DNA from: Ceratopteris richardii
Lineage: Eukaryota > Streptophyta > Polypodiopsida > Polypodiales > Pteridaceae
DNA: 64,000 nucleotides
Assembly: GCA_020310875.1 (NCBI GenBank)
Contig: CM035416.1
Location: forward strand, 1,028,556 to 1,092,555
Direction: 5' to 3'
Under the pieces are notes generated by a model. That model ran no database searches. It saw only the letters and a program-made list of their open reading frames with translations, and was not told the origin of the DNA. Made by a program: the position numbers and the translations under genes. Below are positions 53,409 through 64,000 of this stretch, piece by piece. Numbering within the stretch: position 1 is the stretch's first letter; each line of letters starts with the position of its first letter.

Positions 53409-56260
53409 ATGGCAGAAGCAACAGGTCCAAGCTCACAGGCAGGAATAATTACTGCAGGACTTGATGTGGATAGTCTGCCTGTTGATGTTCCACCAACTGA
53501 ACGACCTGTGGAGCTGCAACACCTTCAGCAGATTCCGGTACCGGACCCACCCATAGGGATCACAGAAAGAGTCCATGCCAATTCTCATTGGTTCAATGGC
53601 ATGCCAGGTCCATTAGGAGAAGCCAAGTATATATGGGAGTCTAAGTGCGAGTATGACAGATCATGGGTTCGATTCCAATTTTTCTCCAAGGAGTTTGAGA
53701 CTCTACAGAACACAGAGGATCTCCAGACCATATGGCAACGTGCAGGGTTAGCAGAATACTTTGAAGCACCACTACCTAAACCGTATCTCCTCCGATGCTA
53801 TTATTTGGTCTCCACATTACAAGCTAATGAAGAAAAGGACAAACCAGGATCATTTGTTCTTCCTTCCTTGCTGGGCAACAACGAGTTAAAGAGGTTTGAA
53901 CTTACCTTGGAGTTGGTGAGTTCTGCTTTGAATATGCACGGCACACATGTACCTTCTGAGAAGGATGCTCTCGTTCCTACTAACATGAAGGATAGGAAAC
54001 TACTGAAGCTTAAAGACATGGCATCACTCACACCAAACATGTCCATTCCTCTCCGTATGTGCATGCAACATTTTTCTTTCCCCGGCCAAGATCGCTTCAC
54101 ACAACCACACAAAAGAATCTGGTTCGCTCTCTACTTAGCGGAGACAGGTGTGTTACCAATTAAGCTTCCTGTATGGATTATAGATCAGTTGTATGAAGCA
54201 AATAAAAGGTCTTCTAGGAAATTAGTGGTGAACGGCTGCTGTGCTATCACACGCATTATCTACCGGTGCTTAGCATACGATGTACCCATTGAACGTGCCT
54301 TAACTTGGGCACAATTACAAATGTTTAAGAGGCTCAAGACGTCCACACATCAAACCAAGCGCATGAGGGGTTCAATCCCTTGTGTCCAGACATGTGAAGT
54401 TCTTACTACCCGTGAAGTATCGCCACGAAGGGAGGCCACTGTACCTCCCTTTACCATTAGAATACCCAGGTCTGGATCTGAAACTACGACACAAGCTGCC
54501 CTGTCAGCTCCTCCTGCTCCATCTGAATTTGAATTTGCTACAACTCGAGATGCTGAAGGAATGGATCCCCAAGACTTCGAAGCATTCTTACAAAGTACAC
54601 AACTCTCTGATGTAGAGTTTTACTCAGATGTAGAAGAACAAGGCACATCTTCAGAAAGAAGAAGAAAATCTACAGACGGTCGCCATGTCCATTGGAGTGA
54701 CGCTCAGCAAAGTCAACAACAAGGACACCTAGAAGAAGAAGGAGCATATGAAGAGGAGACCACTGAAGCCCCAGCCTATACAGCAGAACTCCGAAGGCTG
54801 TATCAAATCATGGAACGAGTGCGATCGCAACAAATGCTCACCGAACAGAGCAGTAGAGTATTCATGACTCAGTTGTTGGAAGAAGCAGGAGTTGACTCAC
54901 AATATAGTGAAGGTCTCTTATTAATGGCAGAAACATATGGGGTAGTAGAAGCAGTGCGGACCGCCATTAGGAGGTCTCCACTTCAATATGATCCACGAAG
55001 ATTCCAAACACGACCACGGTCAGGTAAGAATATCCAGATCCCCATTACAACGGCAGAAGGGCCAATTATTACATCCGAACCCATCGGGACAACCTCCCAA
55101 GCAACAGAAACTGCTAGCCAAGAGCACCCAGTCACCCATGAGGAATCCACCGAGCCACTACCACCCACACCCCCACCATCGCCTCCTAGAGCAGAAGCCG
55201 CGGAGAGCACCTCGACCACTCAACCCACCGAACAAACCTTCCTCTTCCGTACTCACATCTCTAGTTCAACCCTATTCTCCACCTCTGATAACCCAATCTA
55301 TGAAGCAACCACCATCACTACACAATCCACTGAATCGCTCATAGAGCCTGCCCTAGGACAACCATCCCCCATGCCCTCAGCCATAGGTCACCCTGACTCT
55401 AGATCCATATTCATGGGATTCCCTGCTGCCATGCAACCTTTCATGACCTCCCTGCCTCTACAACCTCAAACCCCAACCACCATCTCTCCACTTCTCCAAT
55501 CCCTCCATGCCTTCCTTGCTAGAACTTTTCAACCCAGGTCTCATCCTTTCCCTTTATTTTCAGCCCCCAACCCCACTTCTCATCTATACACCACTTTCAC
55601 ACACACACCACCTACCATTCCAATATACATGGTAGACCCCACACTCGCACCCACTCCTGAAAGTATGGACATTTCACCACCCACGGCACCTCCCCCTCCC
55701 CCCACGCTTCCACCTCCTCCCATTCCCCCTCCACCAATTTCACCCACACACACGTCTTCAATAGACCCATCATTCACTCTTCCCCTTCCCCAATTCCCTT
55801 CCCATGCATCTTCCATTGTACACACCACCCCCTCATCTATAGGCAATGCATTGGACACCATGCTAGCTTGTATATCAAACTTAAGGACAGATTACAATCA
55901 GCTCCAGCAACAGAATGAACGCCTGCAAGAGCACTCGGAGACACTACAACACCACCTTGCTGCACTAGAAGAGGAAAATGCTCGCCTCCACACACAATTC
56001 CAAACTCTCCAAGAGGCTCATAGCATATTGGAGGTACAGTTACAGAACACAGATCAGGAAGCAATACAAGTGGTAGAAGGTCATCTACGGACACAGCTGG
56101 AATGCAATTCAAAGCTTCACCGAAATATGGCCCTACTCAAGCGACATCTTGCTGCCGCTCATGAAGAGAATCGACGCCTGCAATTACAAAATCAGGAAAA
56201 CCTAGAAGCAGCTATCGAAAGCACACCTGGGGCACCCATCAGCCCCTCAAAATTTCAAGC
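53409..56260 (+). CDS. ORF3 of element D (N-terminal domain to coiled coil), C-terminus lost in a fusion
   Basis: About 950 open codons from MAEATGPSSQ. Residues 50-320 form the N-terminal domain (HWFNGMPG, FETLQNTEDLQTIW, LPKPYLLRCYYL, TQPHKRIWFALYLAETG, CCAITRIIYRCLAYDVP). An acidic stretch follows to about 450, then a helical block at 455-530 (APAYTAELRRLYQ), a Pro/Thr-rich region at 560-800 with PESMDISPP, and a coiled coil at 812-935. Near residue 950 the frame runs into another element's pol tail and stops at 56424-56426. It is the longest undamaged N-terminal copy of ORF3 here. No signal peptide or membrane span. The final part of the N-terminal domain recalls the 'putative plant transposon protein' domains of OTA elements, a guess from layout only. 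Confidence 0.8.
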
Positions 56261-56501
56261 TTGCTTGAGGGCTCAAGTGTCTACCCTTAAGCTTCATGAG
56301 ACCAAGCTCCAATCACACATAATTACACATGCTCCAACCAGCACTAACCGGACCACTTGTAAATGGGTCCCTCAAAAGCCCCATTTCCAGGTAGTCACTT
56401 TTGTAAAGTCTCCCATAGCCTACTGACAATTCCATTGTAAAACCATGCATTACATTTGGCGACCAAAAGCTTGTAATAAACCCCCCGACCCCAAATTGTA
56501 A
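56261..56501 (+). pseudogene. pol: Element E: C-terminal end of pol (W-V-P-K tail)
   Basis: Starts at ACLRAQV, equivalent to the ASLQAQI position of C, and has KWVPQK, IWRPKAC and KPPDPKL before TAA 56499-56501. An internal TGA at 56424-56426 interrupts it. Everything upstream in E is missing, replaced by D's ORF3. Confidence 0.75.
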
Positions 56502-56730
56502 ATTCATCTCCACCTACTAACTGCATCATCCTCACATTGCATCTTTCCACTTAGCTCATAGGACTACTTGTTCACTAACAACACACACAATCACCGAGCA
56601 CTCACTAACCTACTAACCTATCATTGACCTCATATTAATGTTGTAACGGGGATAAAATTGTTCTCTCTTATCCATTACAATGTTAACACATGCTTCTATA
56701 TTCTCACAGAACCAACAAACAAGAAGTAAC
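56502..56730 (+). promoter_or_regulatory. Pol-ORF3 spacer of E with diverged acceptor-like site (56682-56709)
   Basis: GTTAAC, a moderately pyrimidine-rich stretch and CACAG, 21 nt before the ORF3 ATG at 56731. The motif is weaker than in A, B, C and D. Confidence 0.35.
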
Positions 56731-59700
56731 ATGGCAGAAGCAACAACAAGTAGCTCCCAGGCAGGGTCGAGCGCACAGAGAGTGGACATTGAAAATCTTC
56801 CTCTCAAGACCCAACTAACGGAGAGACCCCAAGAACTCAGGGGAGTACACGTGATCCCGATTCAGGACCCTTCGCAAGGGCATACCTCACAAGTTGGTAA
56901 GCATGCACACTGGTGCAGCGATGTCATAGGTCCCCTCGGAGAAGGTACCTACTTCTGGGAGGCGAAACTTGAATTTAATGGCAAGTGGGGAAGATACCAC
57001 TTCTTTACTCGTGAATTTGAAAAGTATCAGGATGCAGAAGTAATGAGATCGGTATGGACGAAAGCGGGCTTGGATAGATACTTTAGAGCACTCTTACTTA
57101 AGCCTGATTTTTTGCGATGTTCCTACCTAATCAGCACCATCACCCCTAGCACAGCCAAAGGAAGAGATAGCACCTTCGTACTCCCCTCACTAACACCAGG
57201 GCACAAGCTCAAAAGGTTCAGACTCACCATCAACCTAGTAGGAGAGGCATTGGACATGAGAGGAATGCACATTCCTACAGGAAAAGAAACTCTGATTCCA
57301 GGAAGGATGAAGCATAAGGATCTAAATAAACTGAAAGACATGGTGGCCATGACACCGAACATCGCTCTCCACTTACGCACGATCATGCAGCACTTCGCCT
57401 TCCCAGCTCAGGAACACCATGCCACCTAAAAGAATCTGTTAGCTTGTACCTAGCAGAAACAGAAAATCTCACTCTCAACCTACCCCACTGGATCATCGAT
57501 CAGATCCACTTAGCTCATCAACGTTGGAACAAGAAAAATAAGAATGTGCTTCATGGATGTTGCACACTTACACGAATTATCTACAAGTGCCTAGCTTATG
57601 ATGTACCCATCCAGAGGGCGTTGCTGTGGACAAGAGCTCAAGAATTCCAAAGACAGGTATCAACAAGGGGCCCACCATCCAAGAAGATGAGAGGAGTAGT
57701 GCAAATTCCGTGTGCCCAAGCAAGGGGTGCTATGCTCACGCCAGACATCACCCCACCTCAAACAAGACGCATCCGGCCATTTACAATCCGCTTACCCAGG
57801 CTGAGTACAGAAGGGCCCAACCTGGTTTTCCCTCCAATTCCCTTTCACTTGGAGTTTCCCCAGGGCTACACCTTGGATGATTTAACATATGAGGAAATTG
57901 CACGGATGATGAATGAAGCAAGTCTTGAGACTGAAGACACCCAGGCCCGCGAACTGCAAACGACTACAGGGTAGCCAGTCCCCACTCAACTTGAAGTAGT
58001 AGAGGTGAACGAGGAAGAAGAAGAGACCAAGGAAAAGGACTCAGATGAAGTGGAGGACAAAACCTCAGAGTTAGCAAGTGCCCCCACCTATACGGCACAG
58101 ATAAAAATATTATATGAGACTATGAAAAGGGTTCAGGAACATCACAAGCTGCCTCTAGAAATAGGGAAGATGTTAATAAGCCAAATGTTAGGAGAAGAAG
58201 GTGTAGACGAACAATTTATTGAGTCCCTGAATCTTCATGCAGATGCGCTTGGCCTGGATGAAGCCATTCATTTGGCTCTTGCATACATTCATCACTTTGA
58301 ACATCGAGTGCCTACTCACCCCATTCGAGCTGGGAAAAAAATTCATATTAATGTATCGGCAACCACTGACATGACACAAGTAGAGGCACACCAGGAAGCA
58401 CTGCCATCACCACCCCCAAACCCACCCCCATCACCTCCCACTGCATGCTTCACTTCTCCCCACGACACCACTCTACTAGTCTCCACCACCACCACACACA
58501 TTACAGAACTTCCCCCTTCCTCTGGTACCCAACTTGGAGGGGCATTGTTCACTGACACCACATCCACCGCATCCACTATTCCCATTTACACGGTCATCGA
58601 TTCTTTTGAGAGTATGGAAATGTCTCCACCACCCCCTCCCCCCACACTCCTACAGTCTCCTATACCCCTTCCCCCCACATCACCTCTGGTCTCCATGTCA
58701 TTCACACTCCCTTTCCCCTTCCCCATTCCCCCTACATCATTCACTTTTCCAGCATCCCTTACTGTAAATAATATTTTTTCTACATTGCCTCAATGTATAT
58801 ACTGGCTGCAGAGCGAATATCAAAATTTGGATGATCGACACCGCGAGGTAATGGCGGACCACCAATACTTACAGAAATGGCTTAAGGCCTTAGAAGCAGA
58901 GAATGCTAACCTCAACCAACGCTACAACACACTCGAACAAGCCCATCAGATCCTCCTAGAGACTCCTCAACCATCAAAATCGTTAGACATCAAAAAACTC
59001 AAAGCTTTACTAGAGCTCTACCAATCTGATAATCTTAAAGTCCGGCGTAATCTGACCTTACTCAGAAAACACATGGCCACTGCCCTCGAAGAGAATCGCG
59101 ACTTCAAAAGCAGAACAAAGAAAATCTAGAGGTAGCAATGGAAAGTTCCCCCCAGGAGATCGACCCAGAAAGGTTCAAAGTTGTCCCTTCTGAGACTATG
59201 AAGACCATTCTTGAAAGTTATGCCGATCTTCTGGAGGCACATGATGATATGGAAAAAGAACGAGATGCACTGTGCCGACAGCTAAGGGACCAAGAAGAAC
59301 AACCCAAGGTCATAGAGTTGGCATCGACTTCGGACGAGGTAAAGGTGCTAAAAGATCAGGTTGAAGAATTGCAAAGGAAGCTACTTCAGTATGAAAGACA
59401 ACCCTTCCCAATCATCGAACCAGAAATGGAAGAACTAGTGCCCTTCAAAGTGGATAAATCGTATGAGGAACCCTATGTTCCTATGCCTATGTCGGGTGGC
59501 CATCAAACCTCGGAAGGAATGGACACCCTTGAAGTCGAAGCACCCAAATGGCTTTAGAAACTCGAAAAGACAGCCAAAACCCATGAGGATCGTGTCACAT
59601 TACAAATTCAATCAATGTCTAAACTAGAGGACATTGTTATAAACTCGGAATACTTCTAGAACATGTCACATCACCACTGGATAGGAACAAACGATGCTCA

Positions 59701-59882
59701 ATACGTGCCTTACTGTGTGCTCTTAGCTGATTACAATGCAGAGATTCAATGAAGATGTGGCAAAGCCCCGACTTTTGCCACTCAATTTGGTCCCGACGAT
59801 CTACCTGAACGTGCTAAACAAGAGTCAACCTTCCAACCCACCAAGAGGATTCGTCTTCTCGAAACGTATCCAGAAATGGTTC
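56731..59882 (+). pseudogene. ORF3 of element E, heavily damaged
   Basis: Starts at MAEATTSSSQAG. An N-terminal domain with HAHWCSDV, LLKPDFLRCSYL and CCTLTRIIYKCLAYDVP is followed by an acidic part, a helical APTYTAQIKILYE block, a Pro-rich region with FESMEMSPPP, and a coiled coil. The start of the C-terminal domain (YVPYCVLLADYNAEIQ) ends in LLETYPEM, where F is inserted. Lesions: a frameshift near 57415, TAG at 57972-57974, a frameshift near 59105, and later stops near 59555, 59657 and 59750. It is the most diverged ORF3 in this group, so E is probably the oldest element. Confidence 0.78.
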
Positions 59883-60461
59883 TGTAGCTCAGTGATGAGT
59901 AGCACCTCCTTTAATGTCAATCCGGGAAGACGTGAGGATGGTATGAAGACCTCGAGCAAGTGGTGGCACAAGTGCGTGAGTGAGAAGCACACAAGCATGC
60001 ACACACATGCACACACACGCGCACACACGGCAAGAACAAAGAGAGTAAGACAATGGAATCACTTCTATTGCAAGAAAGTTCTCATACAAGCTCAAACTAC
60101 AAGAAGCTCCCCCCAAAAATGAGCTCTCTAGCTCTATTTATAGTTTTTGACTAACTTTGGCCCTGTTCAGACCTAGTGTCCGGCCTAGTTAAAAATTAGG
60201 TTCCGGGGCTTATTTGAGGGCCCAAACGAGATCTAAAAATTATGAAAATTGGCAGGCAACTACATCTAAGGCTCCCCAAGCTCGAGGACTCCTCGGCTTG
60301 TACAAAATGGAGCTACAAAAAGGTGAAATGATATTTACAAGGGTTTGTAGTGATGAGAATCACTTTAGAATGATGTTGGGGTTTTGAAAAAAATGAAGGG
60401 TAGCCTCAGTGCTAGATCTGCATGTGTGTCCATACTTGCTTCTTCCCGCATCCTGTCAACA
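59883..60461 (-). repeat. 3' LTR of element F
   Basis: 579 bp, close to the C LTRs, with CTATAAATAG at 60134-60143. Confidence 0.93.
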
Positions 60462-60475
60462 CTCTCCCCCCCTTA
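60462..60475 (-). other. Polypurine tract of element F, overlapping the ORF3 stop
   Basis: TAAGGGGGGGAGAG on the - strand; the first three bases are the ORF3 stop. A perfect 8-bp hairpin (GGTCTGTC/GACAGACC) lies at 60477-60498. Confidence 0.82.
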
Positions 60476-63432
60476 GGGTCTGTCGCCTCTGACAGACCTC
60501 TTTTCCGCCGTTTGATCAATGTATTTTTGCAGGGGGTCAGTTGCCAATTCTTGTTCTTTGATTCTTAAACCTCTAATTAGATCTCGTTGCAAGGCCTCCC
60601 AATCCACTGTACCAGGCATGTCAGGTTGTGGCATTGTGTAAAGCTCGGAATGCATCGTTTGCTCGCATGCAAAGAGATGGAGTAGATGCGTAGGCTGTGG
60701 CGCGAATACCTCTGAATGTGCTTCCCAAAACCCCGTGGTGAACATATCGTCAAATGTTTGCTTGTAGCAGGCAGGGAGATATCTTATGCGTGCATGCCAT
60801 GCGTAAGCCACTCGTATGCTCGGGGTTGTGCTCATATCATATAGCAGGTCGTAATTACCATTAATAAACCCGGGAATAGGAGGTTGAATACGGCATACAT
60901 TGCGAAAAGTTTTGAGTACAACCTGCATCATGTCGAAGATCTTGAGCATCATCTGGGCAGCGACATCTGGCATAGGGTGGAGGCGTGGTATCCAATGTCT
61001 GATGGTTGCAATCATGTATGACACTGTAGGAGTACCGGTTGGGGGGGCGATAGCGGGGTAATTGAGCCATTCTTTACAGTTTGCGTTATTCTGAACCTTG
61101 ATGGCAAAAGCTTTCCATGATCTGCGTCTTTGCACTGGCCCAAAACACGGATTGTACTTCAAATGCATGGGGGCATGATCCCATGTTCGAAGCATTTCTG
61201 GGTAAGTTTCGAGTAACTTTTGCCTCCACGTTGGTTGGAATATGGCCCCTTTTCGTGCCGCTTCTGGTATGTCTTCTGGTTCGAACTGTGTGGCAAATGT
61301 TGGGCACTTGTTGGTGACCCGTTTGATTTCTGCATTGTAATCGGCCAACAATACAAAATAGGGCTTGTATTGCAGTTCTGAACTAGTGATAAGGCGTCTA
61401 GGGGTGATGTGCCTGAAGTATTCTGAGTGAAGGATGGTGTCCTCAATGGCCTTCATTGCCAGCATCTGAGTGGATATCCGCTCCTGATGAGTTTGCCCCA
61501 TTTCCTCTACTTGTTTCATCCATGTTGATGGGGGTTCCTCATAGGTATCTTGACCTTCTTCTGTTACGCGTCCTCCTGGGAATGGTTGAGGCTCGTAGGC
61601 GTCGTCGAATGCTTCCTCCACTGGGATGGTAACTGCTTCTTCTTCTAACGGTTGCTCTGGTGGGGAAGGGGGTCGTTCGTACTGCATCAACTTCAGTTTT
61701 AGTTCTGCGATCTGCTGCCGTAACTCCAGCACGTCGTTGGTTGTTGAATGTTCAGGTTCGGTTGAAGTAGCAGCGTCTGTGATTTCTTTAGGTTCCTGTC
61801 GGTGTGGTGTAGACTCTTGGGGTCTCTGTAAGTCCTTTAGCTGGTCGGCAAGCTTATCATGTGCTTCTAAAAGATTGGCATACGTTTCCAAGATTTGTTG
61901 TATGCTTTCTGAGGGGACAGCTTGAAATTTGACCGGGTCTATGGGTGCTCCCGGGGTGTTCTCCATGGCAGCCTCGAGGTTCTCTTGGTTTTGTTGTTGA
62001 AGCCGTCTATTCTCTTCTTGCGCTGCTGCCAGATGTCGTCGTAGCAAAGCCATGTTTCGTTGAAGCCGTGCATTGCGGCCCATTTGATCTCGCAGCTGTT
62101 CCTCCATGGCTTTGCTCTCTTCCATATGTCTCGCTTTGAGTTGCGCATTTGCCTGTTTGAGGGCGGAGATCTTGCTTTGTGACTCCGTATGAATGAACTC
62201 CAAAGCATTGACACGCTCTTGGAGTGTTGCTGAGAGGGTGCAAAGCCCTTTGTTATTTTCTTCCAATAATGTATATTCTTGCTTAAGCTGAGTGGCAGCT
62301 TCAAGCATCGTGTCGAGTGCAAGACTAAATGAGGTGGAAGATGCAGGGGGTTGGGAAGTGGGAATGGGAAAAGTGGATGTTGTGCCTACCGTGTGTGGAA
62401 GTGGTGATGTGAGTGTAATAACCTGTGATGGTGTTGTGAGAACAGTGGTGGTGGGTGATCCAGCGGATGGTGAGATGTCCATGGGATCGGACATGAGTGA
62501 GTGTGATTCGTGAAATGTGAACACCGGGACGGTGGGTGGTGTGATAGTGGTGGCCGTGAATGTGGGGGAGTGAATTTGGGGAAGGGACTTTTTCTTATGT
62601 TCCTCAACCTGTTGAAGAATGTTTACAAGGTAGGTCCAGAAGGAGGGTTGGGTGGTTAGTGTGGTGCTCGAGGCAATTACAAGGGACGGGGTAGGTAGAG
62701 TTTGGGGGGGAGGAAATGGAGGGGTGGAGGGTAAAGAGATGGAAAGAGTCTGACTAGTGACAGATGGTTGTCCAAAGGCATGGGGGAAGAAAGGGTGACC
62801 TAATTGAGGTTCAAAAACCTGAGTGACAGAGATGGATGAGGGTGAAGGGAGGAGAGTGGAAACGGGGGTGTGTACGATGGTCTCACTATAGGAGGAGAAT
62901 GTTTGTGTAGAAAGACACGTGGAGAGAGGCTCTGAGGGTGGGATAGGAGATGATGGGGGAGATGGGGCATGCGTAATTTCCTCCGGTTCATCATTGTGCC
63001 TAGGGCTAATCATGTGCACATCTTCTGATGTGGACGTAGCTAACGCGGTAGATACTTCCATCTGAATCATCTTTCCTTGTCGCGGCCGTGTATCAATTCT
63101 TCTTTGATCATAAGCAGGGTTCTCTTGATAGACCATGGTTCTCATTGCTTCACTGATGCCACAGGTGTCCGCCAACAGATTTAGTGATTCTACAAACTGG
63201 GGGTCGATATGCTCTGACTGTAACATCTGGTTTACTAGGGCCCTATTTGCTTCTTCTGACATTTTATGGCGTCTTTGTACCTGCGTGATTGTTTGGTATA
63301 GTCGTTTGAGCTGTGCCGTATATGCAGGGGCTTCGTCTTCACTCTCTTCAGGGTTATCTCTTGGTGCCTTCTCCTGAGCTTGTGTGCTTAGTCTTTGAGG
63401 AGGTTGTGCCACTCCTATCTCCTGTACACTAC
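60473..63432 (-). pseudogene. ORF3 of element F, N-terminus deleted
   Basis: About 985 open codons from SVQEIGVAQPPQ to RSVRGDRP. It has the helical APAYTAQLKRLYQ block, a Pro-rich region with SDPMDISPS, a coiled coil (about 61940-62320) and a full C-terminal domain (LITSSELQYKPYFVLLADYN, FGPVQRRRSWKAF). No stop occurs in this stretch, so F shows the undamaged 3' two thirds of ORF3 for this family. The N-terminal domain and start codon are gone: at 63432 the sequence joins the pol tail, out of frame. Confidence 0.85.
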
Positions 63433-64000
63433 AACCTTGTGGGTACCCATTTCCAGACATTCCTGGGGTTGATGGGAGTGGGGGCAGTGAGAGGTGTAGG
63501 TATCTTATCACTTTTTGCGTTGTTGGCCAAGAGTGCTTGTGAAAGCTGCTTCATCCTCGTGCCTGTAGGTGAAGTAATTTGGGCTTGTAAGCTAGCCTTG
63601 GGCACCCATATCTGTCTAGCATTAGGGGTGGCCTTCATTGACCGCTTAGGAACCCAGATAGAAATGGTACGCCTAGGGGTTATCCTAGGAGGCTTCTTCA
63701 CTTTGTTCGTTGATGGTGAGGCTCGTTTCTTGTTTCTTTGAGAATCTGCTATTGGATCTGTGGGTTTTCCATCCTTGCGCATCCAGATCTGCTTCACACC
63801 ATGAGATGCTCCATATTGCGCGGGTTGGCGCTCCTGCCTCTTGATTAGCGGCCTCCTTCGTGTAGCGTGATGTTCGGTCCGTTCGTTTAGCATCTTCTTG
63901 GACTCATTTAGGAACTCCTTCTTGGCTCCTGAACCTTCAGTAAGATTGCCATTCCTCTGCACCATAGAAGTTTGGACAAGCACAACATGGTTATCTTCGT
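63433..64000 (-). pseudogene. pol: Element F pol C-terminal tail (W-V-P-K region)
   Basis: Matches C 37950-38516 nearly base for base. KQIWMRK, SIWVPKR, QIWVPKA and KWVPTR are present; the last residues and stop of the normal pol tail are removed by the 1.6-kb deletion. The PR2 catalytic part lies beyond the window edge. Confidence 0.82.

Larger units (their letters stand above)
59883..64000 (-). mobile_element. Element F: Ty3/Gypsy retrotransposon, sibling of C, cut by the window edge
   Basis: 3' LTR at 59883-60461, then PPT, ORF3 and pol tail on the - strand. Very close to C throughout, but it keeps the ORF3 C-terminal domain that C lost. It lacks about 1.6 kb (C 36327-37950) between the pol tail and the middle of ORF3. 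Its 5' half and the second TSD lie outside the window; the left flank is GGTTC. Confidence 0.9.

Noticed and set aside
53409-56260. ORF3 as a retroviral envelope
   Set aside because: No signal peptide, no transmembrane helix and no fusion-peptide-like segment; coiled coils and Pro-rich stretches dominate.
1-64000. Host protein-coding, rRNA or tRNA genes
   Set aside because: All long coding frames belong to retroelement gag, pol or ORF3; no RNA gene was recognised by eye.

Overview
The window is a stack of nested LTR retrotransposons, and I see no host gene in it. It looks like a transposon-rich block of a land-plant nuclear genome. Two primer-binding sites match the 3' end of plant tRNA-Asp, and one is the usual plant Copia tRNA-Met site. 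The Gypsy reverse transcriptases and gags resemble the non-chromodomain Tat/Athila (OTA) branch. A large-genome plant such as a fern is plausible, but the sequence does not prove it.

Layout. Element A (Gypsy, + strand) enters from the left and ends with its 3' LTR at 51190-51770; it is split into 1-1778, 27804-33480 and 49278-51770. The first gap (1779-27803) holds element B, a second Gypsy family on the - strand, plus a truncated tandem partner B2 that shares B's 5' LTR. B's gag is itself split by an intact, very young Copia element at 15106-21539 (TSD CCTGT). The second gap in A holds element C (- strand, 33481-49277, TSD CCCGA), of A's own family. A itself sits in the pol of element D (+, from 51771). 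D's ORF3 is fused near 56260 to the pol tail of element E (+). E's ORF3 is interrupted at 59883 by element F (-), a sibling of C that runs off the right edge. Inferred order, oldest first: E and D, then A, then B and C, then Copia; F came after E.

The Gypsy elements share an unusual plan: LTR, tRNA-Asp PBS, long leader with palindromic TCGCGATA repeats (seen in B and C), then gag, PR1, RT, RNase H, integrase with two tandem H2C2 zinc modules, a second retropepsin-like domain (PR2) after integrase with a W-V-P-K-rich tail, a splice-acceptor-like spacer, a separate 1,000-1,400-codon ORF3 of unknown function, a conserved stem-loop, the polypurine tract and the LTR. PR2, the doubled H2C2 module, ORF3, the acceptor-like spacer and the leader repeats are the parts most worth pursuing.

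Every Gypsy copy here is broken by stops, small frameshifts or deletions, most stops being of the C-to-T or G-to-A type expected from methylated-cytosine decay. Only the Copia polyprotein (16226-20434) is open from end to end.
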